Positions 44,869-59,678 of a DNA stretch of 64,000 nucleotides are shown here, piece by piece. The DNA is from Odiellus spinosus. Its lineage: Eukaryota; Arthropoda; Arachnida; Opiliones; Phalangiidae. The position numbers were made by a program, and so were the translations under genes. Where the stretch lies: contig OY987237.1 in the NCBI GenBank assembly GCA_963920705.1, positions 15,034,601-15,098,600 of the forward strand, given 5' to 3'. A model generated the notes under the pieces. That model ran no database searches and was not told where the DNA came from. It saw nothing but the letters and a program-made list of their open reading frames with translations. Each line of letters begins with the position of its first letter. Within the stretch, counting starts at the first letter, position 1.

Positions 44869-45966
44869 CTGAAATAAGAATCGATAAAATATTAAATCAA
44901 CGTAATATTTTTAAAATTATTAATTTAATACTAATAGTTAATTTCAATTTGTTAATTTCAATATTAAATCAACGTAATATATAAAAAACAAAAAAAAACT
45001 TCAACGTCATCAATATGGAATCTACCAAAAATATTTAATTTCTCTGACCAGTAAATTGCCAAATTCTCTGGCCATTTGGGTCAATTTCCAAATTCTCTGA
45101 CCATTTGGGTCAATTTCCAAATTCTCTGGCCATTTGGGTCAATTTCCAAATTCTCTGGCCATTTGGGTCAATTTCCAAATTCTCTGGCCATTTGGGTCAA
45201 TTTCCAAATTCTCTGGCCATTTGGGTCAATTTCCAAATTCTCTGGCCATTTGGGTCAATTTCCAAATTCCCTGACTTCTCTAGGTTTTCCATGTCGTCTA
45301 CGAATCCTGATTACGTATTCAAGTTACTTAAAAACGAGTTATTTTGAATGTAGGTTTTTTAATAATATGAAAAAACAACATAGTGACAATATCACTTTAA
45401 ATAATATCCATTTTTCCAAATGAAATTAAAAACACCTCCTACCTCCTTCCCAAAAATCTTTAAAACAATTTAACTTAAGTATATACCTCCTTGAATTATC
45501 AACGCGTACAAAGCTACTATTACAGATATCTCTATTATTTTTTTAAATATGTGTTAAGAGTGGCCTTGCTTTGTCCGTTCTGCTATCTGGTAATGAAATA
45601 GATTAGAACCTATACTATTGTTACCAGTTTGAAAGAGAGAGACGTGTGTCTAGGGTGGGAGATTAAATAATAATACAAAGAGGAGGGATGGTGGTTTCCT
45701 CGCTAGACTTGGCCGACAATAAGCCAAGTCAATGAACCATTTTTATTCCCATTTATGAACGTACAATAGGTTTTGTCCATAATTTAGGCTTAAACAAGGG
45801 CTTAGCACTAAATTTTTCACGAGTACGTGTGGAAATAAATAATATTATATAAATTCTATCGCGAAAAGAGGAATCAGATAGACAAGCTTTGAATGAATCC
45901 GATGCTTAAAATCAGGTTTTCCAGTGGGAATTTAACTAGTTTCTATGGTTGTAACGAAATAAGTTT
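44869..45966. other. Gene-free stretch upstream of ANKRD50
   Basis: Presumed 5' intron or upstream region of ANKRD50. It holds a direct repeat of ATATTAAATCAACGTAATAT near 44889 and 44962 and the 29-bp array at 45058. No exon recognised. Confidence 0.45.
45058..45280. repeat. 29-bp tandem array
   Basis: About seven to eight copies of CTCTGGCCATTTGGGTCAAT followed by TTCCAAATT, closing with TTCCCTGACTTCTCTAGGTT. Very homogeneous. The motif is related to D-element subterminal sequence and to the array at 1-292. Three frames stay open through it, which is a property of the repeat and not a gene. Confidence 0.9.
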
Positions 45967-46310
45967 CTAAAGGGAGAATGCAAGTGATTTTTTATCGATT
46001 CCGTATCGTTTAAATATTAAACTAAATATAACTAAATTAAAAAACAATATTAAACTAGAAATAAATTTAAAACTTATCCGGAAAATAGGCTTAGCGAGAT
46101 TCATGTAAGGTCTAGCGACCAATGAGCGAAGGCACGTCGTTCACGCGACTTACAATCGCGTTCGATTGGTCGCTGGAACTTATACGGGGAGTTCAGATGT
46201 TCTCCATGAATTTTCTGGGTAAGTTTTAAATTTATTTCTAGTTTAATATTTGTTCGTATATTTTTTCACTAGTGGATTAAGCCTATTTAAACCATAATTA
46301 ATCGATAAAA
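45967..46310 (+). mobile_element. Family B MITE, copy 7, degraded
   Basis: Starts CTAAAGGGAGAATGCAAGTG (first T changed) and contains both arms and the GGTCTAGCGACCAATGAGCG centre. The right end decays after TTTAAACCATAATTAATCGA with no terminal repeat. Confidence 0.7.
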
Positions 46311-46888
46311 AGTAGAAAGCTAACTTCAAATTACAATTTCAAAAAGGAAAATTACCACGATCAATCGAATAAATTAAATAGTTCTCCTAGTTTAATTATG
46401 GCATGCTGAAATGAGATAACTTTTTTCTGATTCATTATTCCAATAAATGAATATATAAAAATTAGTTTTTGGATTGTTAAACTGGTTAATTTAGTTTATA
46501 AGAAATGGAATTAGACTTCTAAAATTTCGTTGTTTATATACTTTTATTAAATAATATTCAACAAAGCTTAGAAAAGATAAAAATTATAAAATTTCAAAGA
46601 TTACATTCATTAGAAGGAAAAATTAAAAGAGGTAATGAAAGTTTCTTGCGCAGATGTTTTTCTGCAATAAAAAGTTAAAACGAAATAGAATTTTAGAGCT
46701 GGTTTGTGGTTTGTAATCGTTATGGGGGTCATTCCTAAAATTATTGGGTAAAGAAGGCGTTTATCATATTAAAGTAACTATCTCAAATAATGCGCTATTT
46801 AGTTAATTGAGATTCTGGTACGTTTCTTTGGTTATGAGAACAAAATTTATTTCGTAGAATTACCGCGTCCAATGGGATTATAGAAAAT
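46311..46888. other. Gene-free AT-rich stretch
   Basis: No gene seen. GGGGGTCATTCCTAAAA near 46725 also occurs near 12660. Confidence 0.4.
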
Positions 46889-47073
46889 AATTGAATTCAC
46901 GTTCCTACAAACGCACGCCATAAGAGAGTGGTAAGAGCTAAAAAGCCGGTTTTATTATCTAGTGGACAACCAATTAAGGGTATCAAGTCCACGATTATCC
47001 CACTTTTAACTCCGTTACGTTTGAGTTTAGACGAAGGGGCCAAATTGAAAGCGACAAAACACGTTTTTAAATT

Positions 47074-47113
<40 letters not shown>

Positions 47114-47121
47114 AATTGAAT
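46889..47121 (+). mobile_element. Retroposed sequence with poly(A) tail
   Basis: About 180 bp of non-repetitive sequence ends in a ~33-base A run (47081-47112), and the whole is flanked by an 8-bp direct repeat AATTGAAT (46889-46896 and 47114-47121). This is the hallmark of a LINE-mobilised insertion. The body is open in one frame (contains SSGQPIKGIKST), but I do not recognise it; it could be a 5'-truncated LINE, a SINE, or the 3' end of a processed mRNA. Confidence 0.65.
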
Positions 47122-47185
47122 AAGGGTTTTATAGTTGAAATAAATTTGACTTGACTCCTGTTAATTAAGAAAAATGAAATTTTGA

Positions 47186-47547
47186 CAGGGTTGCCATAGT
47201 TATTTCAGATTAAAATTCCCTGACTTTCCCAGGTTTTTCCCTGACCGTTTCGGCTAATACTACCCAATTTTTAACCTTTTATTTTTTATATAATCGCGTT
47301 CGTCAAACTTTGTTGCAGGCGTATCTTTGTTCTAATCTATACAACTGACACGACGTCAGCTGAGAATCTTTTCCGCAGATAATGATTGGAATTTCCTGGC
47401 TTCTCGAAAGATCTCTAAATTCTCCGAATTTTTAAAATATCTTGAAATTCCCTGACTTTTTAAAATATCTTAAAATTCCCTGACTTTTTTGGTTCATTTT
47501 CAAATTCCCTGACTTTTCCCTGTTTTCCCTGACCTGTGGCAATCCTG
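47186..47547 (+). mobile_element. Family D element, copy 3
   Basis: Best-preserved D copy: CAGGGTTGCCA at the left, GTGGCAATCCTG at the right, and TTCCCTGACTTTT-rich subterminal parts. TTTGA occurs directly on both sides (47181-47185 and 47548-47552), a possible 5-bp target duplication. The termini look hAT-like, but 5 bp is short for that superfamily. Confidence 0.75.
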
Positions 47548-47873
47548 TTTGAATCGAAAAAGATAAGGCTGATAATCGCGAAGCGAGACTTAAAACATTA
47601 ATACGATAATCTACATTGAAAAATTAACTAAAATGAATAAGGTGAAACAAAATTATAATAAAAATTGGTTAATCAGAAATGAAAATATAATTGAGGTTTA
47701 ATTAATACATCTAGCTGTTTTAATATCAAATGCGGATCATTCGAATGACCTTACGCATTTAATTTCTAATTTTATCGAACAATAATTTTGTATTTTGTGA
47801 AATTATCAAATAAGATTAATTAATCTATGATGAAGAATTTAAATGATATTTCAGTTTAAAATTAAACGTTTAC

Positions 47874-47969
47874 CTGAGATATTTCAAACGTAACATTTCG
47901 CATAAAGTCTACAGTAAATAAACACACTTGGTGAAGCAATTCGCTACTAGCTCCTTCGTTTATTGCCAT
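47874..47969 (-). CDS. Possible first coding exon, minus strand
   Basis: ATG followed by 32 open codons (starting MAINEGASSELLHQVCLFTV) and a donor-like CAG|GTAAAC. An in-frame stop lies close upstream, so the ATG is a plausible start. No recognised family. It could be the first exon of an unplaced gene. It could also be part of a spliced ANKRD50 leader: joining it to the exon at 44868 gives a stop after about 11 codons, so there it would act as an upstream ORF. Confidence 0.3.
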
Positions 47970-48391
47970 AATATAAGGGGACTTCTAAAATTTGACAAGT
48001 CTTCGCATTCTTGAAGCCAACATAACCATAGAACTCTTTAAGCTACGACTTCCCGTTGCCAATCTTTCAACAATTGTTACGTCTTCAAAAAAGAGCGAGG
48101 CCTGAGTATTTTCGTGCGGCAATAACTTAAAAGAGTGCCGACATCGACTCAAAAAAAAAGGAAAAGCCAAGGAGATCGATTCCCGACCTAGCGTCGTCGG
48201 AATTTAGCTGAACTTCGTCCGATTCCCACCAATGAAAATATTTCATTGAAAAACTACTCTAAGAATGGGTACACACTAAATGACAATAACTTAATTGGAT
48301 AAAATTAAATTATATCAAGGAATTTCAATGACAAAGGGTGCTACCACGCAATTAAAATGACAAAACGGGCTTCCAATAGCAATTTTAATGA
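47970..48391. other. Gene-free stretch
   Basis: Possible leader sequence upstream of the candidate exon at 47874-47969. From 48290 the sequence grades into degenerate copies of the 26-bp repeat. Confidence 0.35.
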
Positions 48392-48920
48392 TAGGAGTTA
48401 GAGTAATTTCAATGATAGGAGTTACTGAGTAATGTGAATGATAGCAGATACCGAGTAATGTCAATGGCAGGAGTTACCGAGTAATTTCAATGACAGGAGT
48501 AACCGAGTAATTTCAATGGCAGGAGTTAACGAGTAATTTCAATGACTGGAGTTAACTAGTAATTTCAATGACAGGAGTTAACGAGTAATTTCAATGACAG
48601 GAGTTAACGAGTAATTTCAATGACAGGAGTTAACGAGTAATTTCAATGACAGGAGTTAACGAGTAATTTCAATGACAGGAGTTAACGAGTAATTTCAATG
48701 ACAGGAGTTAACGAGTAATTTCAATGACAGGAGTTAACGAGTAATTTCAATGACAGGAGTTAACGAGTAATTTCAATGACTGGAGTTAACGAGTAATTTC
48801 AATGACTGGAGTTAACGAGTAATTTCAATGACTGGAGTTAACGAGTAATTTCAATGATAAGAGTGACCGAGTAATGTCAATGGCAGGAGTAACTGAGTAA
48901 TTTCAATGACAGGAGTTAAA
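48392..48920. repeat. 26-bp tandem array
   Basis: About 20 copies of GAGTTAACGAGTAATTTCAA followed by TGACAG. The central copies are almost identical, and copies at both edges are increasingly diverged, the pattern expected of unequal exchange. Confidence 0.92.
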
Positions 48921-49303
48921 GAAATCCCACTGTCAGTTTAAGATTTTCCTTGGCCCACATACGAAATAATAATTTTTTATAAACTTCTTAGAATCTCTCG
49001 GAACTTTCTCGCTTCAATAACAACATATGGTAACAATAGTAACACTACTAAATTACTAAGCCGTAAATATTGATATTTGAAACTGCTCGACGTATACAAT
49101 TACAAGTTTAGGAATAATCTTACGCGCCAAAAACTCATTAGGCTTAGCAACTTTACCGACCGTAAAGAATAATAATTAGCGACCCCCTTAGGGTTTCCGC
49201 GTCGTTGGTAATTTCCAGAATGGTTAACAGTCTCGGGACCCAGGATAGGAGAATTCTTAACGTTCTCTAAGAACAAGCCTCACCCAAATTTCTTCAAGAG
49301 GAA
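48921..49303. other. Gene-free stretch
   Basis: Nothing recognised. Confidence 0.4.
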
Positions 49304-49437
49304 ACTTAGCAGGATTCATGGGGATCACCTGAACTCCCCATATAAGGACAAGCGACCAATGACGTTAATCGATTGCCCTTATAAGCCTATTTTGATGGTA
49401 AGTTTAAAATTTATTTGTAGCTGCATTATCCCTTTAA
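49304..49437 (+). mobile_element. Family B MITE fragment, copy 8
   Basis: Centre and right arm of a B element (CTTAGCAGGATTCATGGGGA to TAAGCCTATTTTGATGGTAA), ending CTGCATTATCCCTTTAA. It is closest to copy 2 at 7911. The left arm is absent. Confidence 0.65.
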
Positions 49438-52076
49438 CTAATTCATAATTTGATTAATAATGAGCCGATTTTGATGAAACTGTGGTCTTTTTGAACCTCA
49501 CAGCGAGACCTAAAGGAATCTCTACCTAAATTCTAGATTATTTATTTTTTCGATGAGACTAGACCTTGAAAGTTGTTACCGGTAGATAAGTCTACTCATT
49601 TAGACTCCAGAGAGAGTGAGAGAAAATGTATTTATTTTTAGCCTTTTTCCTGAGAGCCGAGAGGGGTTAACCCCAGACAGCTGCTTGATGGCGCGAACCC
49701 CTAGAGAAAAGCGTCGTGCTAAATTTATCACCCGACCATTTGCGCCCATGATGTAATCAACTAAGGAGTTTTAAAAAAATAATTGTCAACTTTTATGATA
49801 CGCTGCACTTTTGTAAAACAGTACTGAGTCTGTACGTGGGTCTATGAAGCCCCCAAACTTCTATAAAGGGCTTCTCAAAAGCTTGACCTCTTTCTAATCT
49901 TAAAGAGGCGGTGAAACTCATACTCCAGTTATTTTTAATCGATTAGTGACCCCAAAAATAGTCCAGAATTGCCTTTTAAAGATCCTATCTGCTCTGAAAT
50001 TTTCCCATTAAAAATGCTTTTCCCTTCTGCACTCAGCTTAGACTGTACAATTTGTTATGTACAACGTCGTCTGCTAAGCTAGGAAAAAAGGCGACTTTAA
50101 AGGAGATTTTAAAACCGCAAATAGTCCCTTTAAATGCTAATATTTCGAAAGAAACGATTCTGTTTAAAAAAATGGAATGTTGAACTTCAAACAAATTTAG
50201 TAGGATTTAATTACGTGGAAGATTAAAAGTTTACCATAATACTAAAACTATTAATAGACTAGCCTAATTATATTTACACATATCTTTCTCATATTGTAGT
50301 GTTTGGAATTTTTTTAAACAATCCATAAACTGGATTTAAGAACTCATTTGCGAATTGTAAAACCCCTTTAAAGTAGCCTTCTTTTATTTCTTAGCAGACG
50401 ACGTTGGCCAAAACAAATCGTACAGTCAAAGCTTGATTAAGGGAAGATGATTTTGAAGGGGAAAATTCTACAGAAGATAATTAGGCCTTTAAATACATTA
50501 TACGTGAATATGAATAGTGTGTATTTAATAATAAATTAAATTGAATTATACAGTAGTCAGACTAATTAAATTAAACTCAATTATATATTAATTAATATGC
50601 TGGGAATCTTGGGGGAGTAATAACCGTTTCAAATTAAGCGATGATTAGCTACGCTTAGACTACTTTTACTTTGTTGCAACCACGATATATGGGAGGAAAA
50701 AAAAGGTTCAACAGGATAATGGTTATTTTAGAAACCAAATTTTTCTAGGGAAGAATTTTGACGAATGCGTGAAATTGAGCCCAGCTTTGAAATTTAAATC
50801 ACCTTTTTCGTCAAACCGGTAATTCTTCTACCACCCTGACGATAATATAATGAGTTTCTTAAAAATCAAAAGAATTTTAAATATTTTCCCTTCCACGTTT
50901 AGTTCGGTCCTTGAATAATTTCCGATTGAAATATTTTGTTCCTTTTTCTGGCTCTTAAGAAGAAACCGTTAACTCTGCGTATTAATTATACCACCCCAAG
51001 GTCGATAATCTAGCAGCTTGGAATATCAAAATGGGACAATAACGGAAATAACAAAAACTATTAAGGGAATAAATTAATTAAAATACTAATAGAAAAAATA
51101 TTTGCACAGCAATTGAAACGAATGAAATAAATTGATCATCCCGGAAATGATGAAAAAGCAATTTTGACGCTTTACATCTGATTAAATTAGAATGCTTTTT
51201 AAAATGAATGACAGCCGTGTGTTACTAAGCCGAGAGGATACGAATGTAAGCCTCTCGAAAGACAAGTTTGTTCTGGAGCTTTTAAAGTGCTTCGTTATCA
51301 ACGGAAAGTTCCATTTGCATGAAACATTCTTTAAATAATCTACTACACCCATTTCCCCCAAAATCAGTGGAAGAATTGATAAGACTGACAGTTCATTTTA
51401 GCAAATCGAGAGCCTTCAATTTTTACATGAATTAGACATAACTAGGGATTAAAAATTTGAAAAGTATTTACCTATGAAAGCATCCGAATTTTAATAAATC
51501 ATAATTTTTAGAGACGTTCTAGTCGAAATTCATAGCACCTGGGTTGGTCGTATATACACCTGGGACTGACAATGCCCTCGAGTCTCTATCCGAGTAAAGT
51601 TGAGTCTTGTCAAAATACACCATACACCAAGGCCCTTACCTAAATAGTCGGAAAACTAACACATAATCCGATTGAGTTTCGGTTAAATTAAACGAATTTA
51701 ACTTCTCGTAACCTAATTCACATCTTTAATTAACATTTCGTGTAATAATTTAAGCTGGAAGAATATCAGAACTTTGTTCAATTCGTGATAAATGACATCA
51801 CGTACGGTACGCGACAAATAATCCAATGCGACAATTTGAGAAACCCTTTGTTTTTAGCAGATCCGTAAGAGGGCGACATTAAACAGACTCACAAGTCACA
51901 TCTTTTCTCACCGCCTGGTTTTTATTTGGGTCGTTCATTAATTACAATATTTACATAAATGGCTGACTAACATTATATGGTGCCGAAGATCGTTTGAGTT
52001 TGATTTTAATTAAACTTAATTAAGGGGCCAAATTTATGCCTACAAGTTAAGTGAATAGACAACAAGGAGTTTCAAA
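49438..52076. other. Gene-free stretch upstream of IK
   Basis: Apart from the inverted-repeat element at 50035-50432, no repeat or exon is recognised. The IK promoter must lie near the right end; no TATA box or other core element stands out. Confidence 0.45.
50035..50432. mobile_element. Inverted-repeat element (arms ~75-90 bp)
   Basis: AGCTTAGACTGTACAATTTG ... CAACGTCGTCTGCTAAG at the left pairs with CTTAGCAGACGACGTTG ... AAATCGTACAGTCAAAGCT at the right. Further pairing extends into CTTTAAAGGAGATTTTAAAA. About 400 bp with an AT-rich middle and no coding sequence. Single copy in this window, and no target duplication is clear. Confidence 0.65.
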
Positions 52077-55000
52077 ATGCCGAGTGGAGAGCAAGAACCA
52101 TTCTCAAACCCTTTGCTTCCGCAAGGGTTGGAAAGACAAGGTGGTACGGAAACTAAGTAAGATTTTATCGATACTTAACATTATCTTAAATACCATAGTT
52201 TTGACAAAGGTAAACCAATTAAATTATTCCAGCCATCAGCCTATGACAAATGAAGACTTTCGTAAATTGTTGATGACCCCTCGTGCGGCACCTCCCGCAA
52301 CACCAGGTCCGGCGCAAAGTTTAGGCGGTCCCACTAGTAAACCAGAACCTCCGGGGTAAATTTCTAATTGCGAAACAATTAGGATTAATTATATCACATT
52401 TAAATTGCCATCTGTTTATAGCACCCATAGAGGGGAACCGGAAGAAAATGATGAGAGAGCGTCGAAACGAAAGAATAAGAAAAAGTAACCTGTTTGATTT
52501 ACCCTGCCAGCTTTTTCTAATAAGTTTCTTAAAATTCTTCATTTATTCTTGGCAGATTCTATGCTACTTTAAAAAAGGCCGAAGAAGATAAACTAGCCGA
52601 ACTAGCTAGAAAGTATCGTGACAGAGTAAGTTTCTATTTTAAATTCCAATATTGATTAATCTGTTGGACTGAATTAATCGATCTCTTATAGGCAAAGGAA
52701 AGAAGAGACGGGGCAAACCCTGATTATCAAAATGAAGATCCAATTTCATCTACCGCCGGATACAGAGCAGTCGCACCTGACGCTAAATCGTAAGATTATC
52801 GCATTTATTTTAGTTCAAATTTGAAAATACTTACGAGACAAAATCTATAGCGGGTTAGACGCGGCTGAGAGACGTCGCCAAATGATTCAAGAATCTAAAT
52901 TTTTGGGAGGTGACATGGAACACACCCATTTGGTGAAAGGTTTGGATTTTGCACTTTTACAAAAAGTTCGTAGCGAAATTATGAGCAAAGAAAGGGAAGA
53001 AAATGATATGGAAGATATCATGTACAAAAACCCGTAAGTTAACGAGCAAAGTCTAATTTAAAATTGAATTAATATTGATTACTTTCATAAAGTGACGCCG
53101 AAAAAGAGGAAGAAGTTGATTTCAAAACCTCGTTTGGTAAGATACTAAGATTATTACCTTATAAACGCAAAAAATTTGTTTTATTAATTGAAAAATAAAA
53201 CTTTCAGCGAAAAGTGTTTATCGGCAAGTTTTTAAAATGCGTACGATGGAAAGAAATGAAAATTTCTTACCAGGGCGAATGGCTTACGTTATCGATTTGG
53301 AAGATGACTTTGCCGAGAGTGATATTCCGACTACCTTGGTTCGAAGTAAAGCCGATTGTCCTAATTTTGAGGTAAATATATTATTTTCCCTTAAAAAAAT
53401 TTGAATTTGATCGCGTTAATTGTTTAAAATCGATTGATTTTTAGTCGCAAACAACTTTGACAACGAACGATATCGTCATTAACAAATTAACTCAAATTCT
53501 GTCGTATCTGCGACAAGGTTTACATAACAAGAAAGGCAAAAAGAAAGCCAATAAAGGAAAAGAGGAAGAAGTCAAGAGTAGTAAAAATAGCGGCAAAGTT
53601 CCCGAAGATAGGTAAATTAAGTTTTCTTTAAGATTCATTAACGTAAGATTGATATTTATTATTCTAAAGCATTTACGGGGATATCGGAGACTATCAACCG
53701 GGTTCGGAAAAGAAATCTAAAGATCGGAGAAGCGATAGACGCGATCGTGATAGAGATAGGGAGAAAGAAAGGGAAAGAGAAAGACGGGATAAGAGAAGAT
53801 CCTATTTCGAGAAACCACCTGGAGAAGTAAGCTCAAATTTAATAACCAGTTTGGATCGGCAATTAAATTGTTGTTAATTCTATAGGAACTTGAAGGACCC
53901 AGCCGAGAAATAAGATATGAAAAGGATCCTGAAAGGCTGGCTAATTGGGCTACAGCCGACTTAAAATATCCTTTTTTTCTTACCAAGTTTTCAATTTTAC
54001 CCTAAAATGATGCCATCTGTCGTCTGCTTAATATGGTTCAATGTTATTACTGCTTGTCGTCAGTTTTAAATGTAAATTTTACTATAGCCAAGGCTTAACC
54101 CTTTTTTTAGGATTTTGCAATAATTAAAAGGTTGATTACTTTCCTTAACATATTTTTTTACGGTTGATCATCATGATGTAGAACCACGTATGAATCCAGG
54201 GAAATCCGAAGATAAAAGACTTCGAGCTAAGCTGACAAGTAAACTGGAAAGGGGTCTCCCTGAAAGTTACGCCGAATGTTACCCTGGGTAATTTTCTTTT
54301 TCATTTATAGTCTAATAAATAGTTAATAAAGTTATTTGGTTTTTTAGAGCTCCTGAAACGGAGGATGCTGTTTTGGACAGCGATGACGAAGTGGATTACT
54401 CTAAAATGGATATGGTAAATATTATAGGCGCTAATTTATGCGAAAATCTTGAATTTTTCTTTTATTTAAGGGTAACAAAAAAGGACCAGTTGGACGATGG
54501 GACTTTGATACTCAAGAAGAATATAGTGATTATATGAGCAATAAAGAAGCTTTGCCAAAGTAATTATAATCACGGATATTTTAATGATTTTTCATTTAAT
54601 CATGGAAATTTTAATGGTTTTCTAATTTAATCATGGAAATTTTAAAGATTTTCTAATTTAATCATGGAAATTTTATTGGTTTTCTAATTTAATCATGGAA
54701 ATTTTAATGGTTTTCTAATTTAAACATGGAAATTTTAATAGTTTTCTAATTTAATCATGGAAATTTTAATGGTTTTCTAATTTAATCATGGAAATTGTCC
54801 ATTTTTCAGAAATGTTAATGAATTTTTTTTATTTAATCATGGAAATTTTGTTCATTTTCAGAGCCGCTTTTCAGTATGGAGTAAAAATGGCTGATGGACG
54901 TAAAACTCGTCGTACTGGAACTGGAAAACGCGATGACAAAGCTAAACTTGATAGAGAACTTCAAAAAATTAATCAGATTATTGCTAAAAGAAAAGTTTCG

Positions 55001-55134
55001 GAAGTGGAAGGGATTATATCTTCATCTGGTGGAGGGTAAGACTATTTTTTAATTGCATTGTAAGACTTTAATCATAATAAATTAATTTAATTTTATACAG
55101 TGGCGAATCCGAGTATAAAAGACCTCGCTATTAA
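52077..55134 (+). CDS. IK: Protein Red (IK), spliceosomal B-complex protein
   Basis: Sixteen coding exons join in frame: 52077-52156, 52233-52355, 52422-52484, 52556-52625, 52692-52789, 52851-53033, 53093-53136, 53208-53371, 53445-53611, 53670-53826, 53886-53965, 54162-54287, 54348-54414, 54471-54559, 54862-55035 and 55101-55134. The product is 572 residues; the human protein is 557. Diagnostic blocks are TNEDFRKLLMTPRAAP, AEKYRDRAKERRDG-like, FLGGDMEHTHLVKGLDFALL, LPGRMAYVIDL, DIPTTLVRSKADCP, TTNDIVINKLTQILSYLRQG, an R/D/E-rich segment before SYFEKP, DSDDEVDYSKMD and GRWDFDTQEEYSDYMSNKEA. The C-terminus ends KRPRY. RED enters the spliceosome with the B complex, in humans partnered with SMU1. 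All introns are GT-AG except intron 11 (AT-AC). Confidence 0.96.
53966..54161 (+). other. U12-type AT-AC intron in IK
   Basis: The intron starts ATATCCTTT and ends TTTTTTTAC. TTCCTTAAC, a perfect U12 branch-site match, lies at 54141-54149 with its branch A 13 nt from the 3' end. Splicing exon 53886-53965 to 54162-54287 across it keeps the frame (TTA AA|G GTT) and joins conserved IK blocks. No GT-AG alternative fits this position. Length 196 bp. This intron should require the minor spliceosome (U11/U12/U4atac/U6atac). Confidence 0.93.
54585..54858. repeat. 31-bp tandem repeat next to an IK 3' splice site
   Basis: About eight or nine copies of AATTTAATCATGGAAATTTT followed by AATGGTTTTCT in IK intron 14. 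The array runs to within a few bases of the acceptor at 54861. Each unit contains TTTCTAATTTAA, a good match to a U2 branch-site motif (CTAAT). Confidence 0.88.
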
Positions 55135-55230
55135 TTTAACCCTTTTCGAAATTAATTTTATTTTCGATCATACAATGTCTTGTTACGTAGAATTTGTAAT
55201 ATCTGTATGTATTTGTGATGGAAGATTATA

Positions 55231-55236
55231 AATAAA
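55231..55236 (+). terminator. Polyadenylation signal of IK
   Basis: AATAAA, 97 bp after the IK stop codon. NAA15 starts about 400 bp further on the same strand. Confidence 0.55.
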
Positions 55237-55632
55237 AGGGTAACTTTATTACTTAAGTTATGAACTTATGATAAAAGTGTAATAATGATTTTAGTAATAT
55301 TCATTTACTTTCAAATACATTTCCTATCATATTGTAATTTCTTGCCAGATTTATTACAAATTTTATATTTGTTTGTCTCATTTCCAGAGTTTATTTTAAA
55401 TTTTAAATTAATTTTAATTATTTAAAATGGGAAATTTAAGTTGCAATCCGGGAAATTTTCTGGCAGCACTGCCCCACTAGAGCTAAAGCGCTGTACCGCT
55501 TTTCTAGCATCGCCCGTTCGCCTCCATTTTGAAGCCGAAACCACGAGGTTTTATGGAATAATTCCAGAAAAGGAAATTGTTTTTTTCTAATTGGACTTAT
55601 AATTCCTAATTTATTGTTAACATTAATCTGGT
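55237..55632. other. IK-NAA15 intergenic region
   Basis: About 400 bp holding the IK 3' flank and the NAA15 promoter and leader. A GC-richer patch at about 55460-55560 is the likely transcription start region of NAA15. No TATA box is evident. Confidence 0.4.

Positions 55633-59678
<4,046 letters not shown>

Noticed and set aside
45076-45423. Open frames of 80-115 codons with IWVNFQILWPFGS-type repeats
   Set aside because: Produced by the 29-bp tandem array, which is open in all three frames; no start context, splice sites or homology.
46928-47119. 63-codon frame ending in poly-lysine
   Set aside because: The lysines come from the poly(A) tail of the retroposed sequence; the frame has no recognised homologue.
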